A DNA stretch of 5,160 nucleotides, taken from NCBI GenBank assembly GCA_013414725.1, contig CP058706.1, positions 2,634,671 to 2,639,830 of the forward strand, given 5' to 3'. Made by a program: the position numbers and the translations under genes. Positions 5,012 through 5,160 of the stretch are shown here, one piece after another. Below the pieces are notes generated by a model. That model had not been told where the DNA came from and ran no database searches. It saw nothing but the letters and a program-made list of their open reading frames with translations. The DNA is from Coxiellaceae bacterium. GTDB taxonomy: Bacteria > Pseudomonadota > Gammaproteobacteria > GCA-013414725. How positions within the stretch are numbered: the stretch's first letter is position 1; the number at the start of each line of letters is the position of its first letter.

Positions 5012-5160
5012 ATGAATGGAAAGATTGACTTTTTACTGGATACTAATATCGTCTTAGGCTTCCTAAAAGCCCATAATGGTATTACACATTATTTCAATAA
5101 TCATTTATTAGGAAAAGCGCTTTCTGTTAGCCAAATTACTCATATGGAATTATTAGGGTT
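5012..5160 (+). CDS. vapC: PIN-domain toxin, VapC type, 3' end outside the window
   Basis: Translation from ATG 5012 gives MNGKIDFLLDTNIVLGFLK, then about 30 further residues to the window edge. LLDTNIVLGFL is the conserved first strand and helix of PIN-domain ribonucleases, with the metal-binding Asp at residue 10. SQITHMELLG contains the conserved acidic residue (Glu 46). VapC toxins are usually about 130 residues, so roughly the first third is present. They cleave RNA, often tRNA or rRNA, when free of antitoxin. The frame is open upstream through the antitoxin without a stop, so the true start could be this ATG, the GTG just before it, or the antitoxin start in a fusion. No clear ribosome-binding site precedes the ATG. 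Confidence 0.85.
   Translation, partial: MNGKIDFLLDTNIVLGFLKAHNGITHYFNNHLLGKALSVSQITHMELLG

Overview
The window looks like an accessory island in a bacterial chromosome, probably gammaproteobacterial. That placement is an inference from the style of the RHS, VapBC and intergenic repeats; nothing here fixes a genus. Almost everything belongs to one locus on the minus strand: the C-terminal part of a large RHS/YD-repeat polymorphic toxin and, after it, a short candidate immunity gene. A divergent VapBC-type toxin-antitoxin locus on the plus strand runs off the right edge.

Layout from left to right: 1-154 is AT-rich and holds no recognisable gene. 155-256 is a repeat patch, with a small inverted repeat followed by three near-identical 23-bp units. 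232-647 (minus) is a candidate immunity gene, split in two by a frameshift. 644-4687 (minus) is a 5'-truncated RHS gene whose reading frame is broken at five or six points into open segments. Translated in order, these give YD repeats, a LysM domain, a proline-rich hinge with hydrophobic segments, an Ala/Gly-rich pre-toxin region, a hydrophilic linker and a C-terminal tip with an EEGLH motif that could bind metal. 4690-4791 is a short divergent intergenic region with a TATAAT box overlapping a palindrome. 4792-5160 (plus) is an antitoxin with one frameshift near its start, continuing without a stop codon into the start of a PIN-domain toxin.

The reading-frame breaks dominate the window. Every break in the RHS and immunity genes is explained by one missing base, most lie in or beside runs of three to five identical bases, and restoring one base at each gives a continuous protein of about 1,349 residues with sensible domain order. 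The one break in the antitoxin has the opposite sign (an extra A in a run of five). Either the underlying sequence has uncorrected homopolymer errors and the genes are intact downstream of the 5' truncation, or the locus is decaying only through indels. The absence of internal substitution stops favours the first reading.

Functionally, the RHS part would deliver a C-terminal toxin and the overlapping downstream gene would protect the producer. The RHS fragment has no usable start and breaks off near 4680-4690, so as it stands it resembles an orphan C-terminal module rather than a full RHS gene. Base composition changes from about half G+C in the YD-repeat part to clearly AT-rich in the tip and immunity gene, the usual RHS pattern of a stable core and an exchanged tip.
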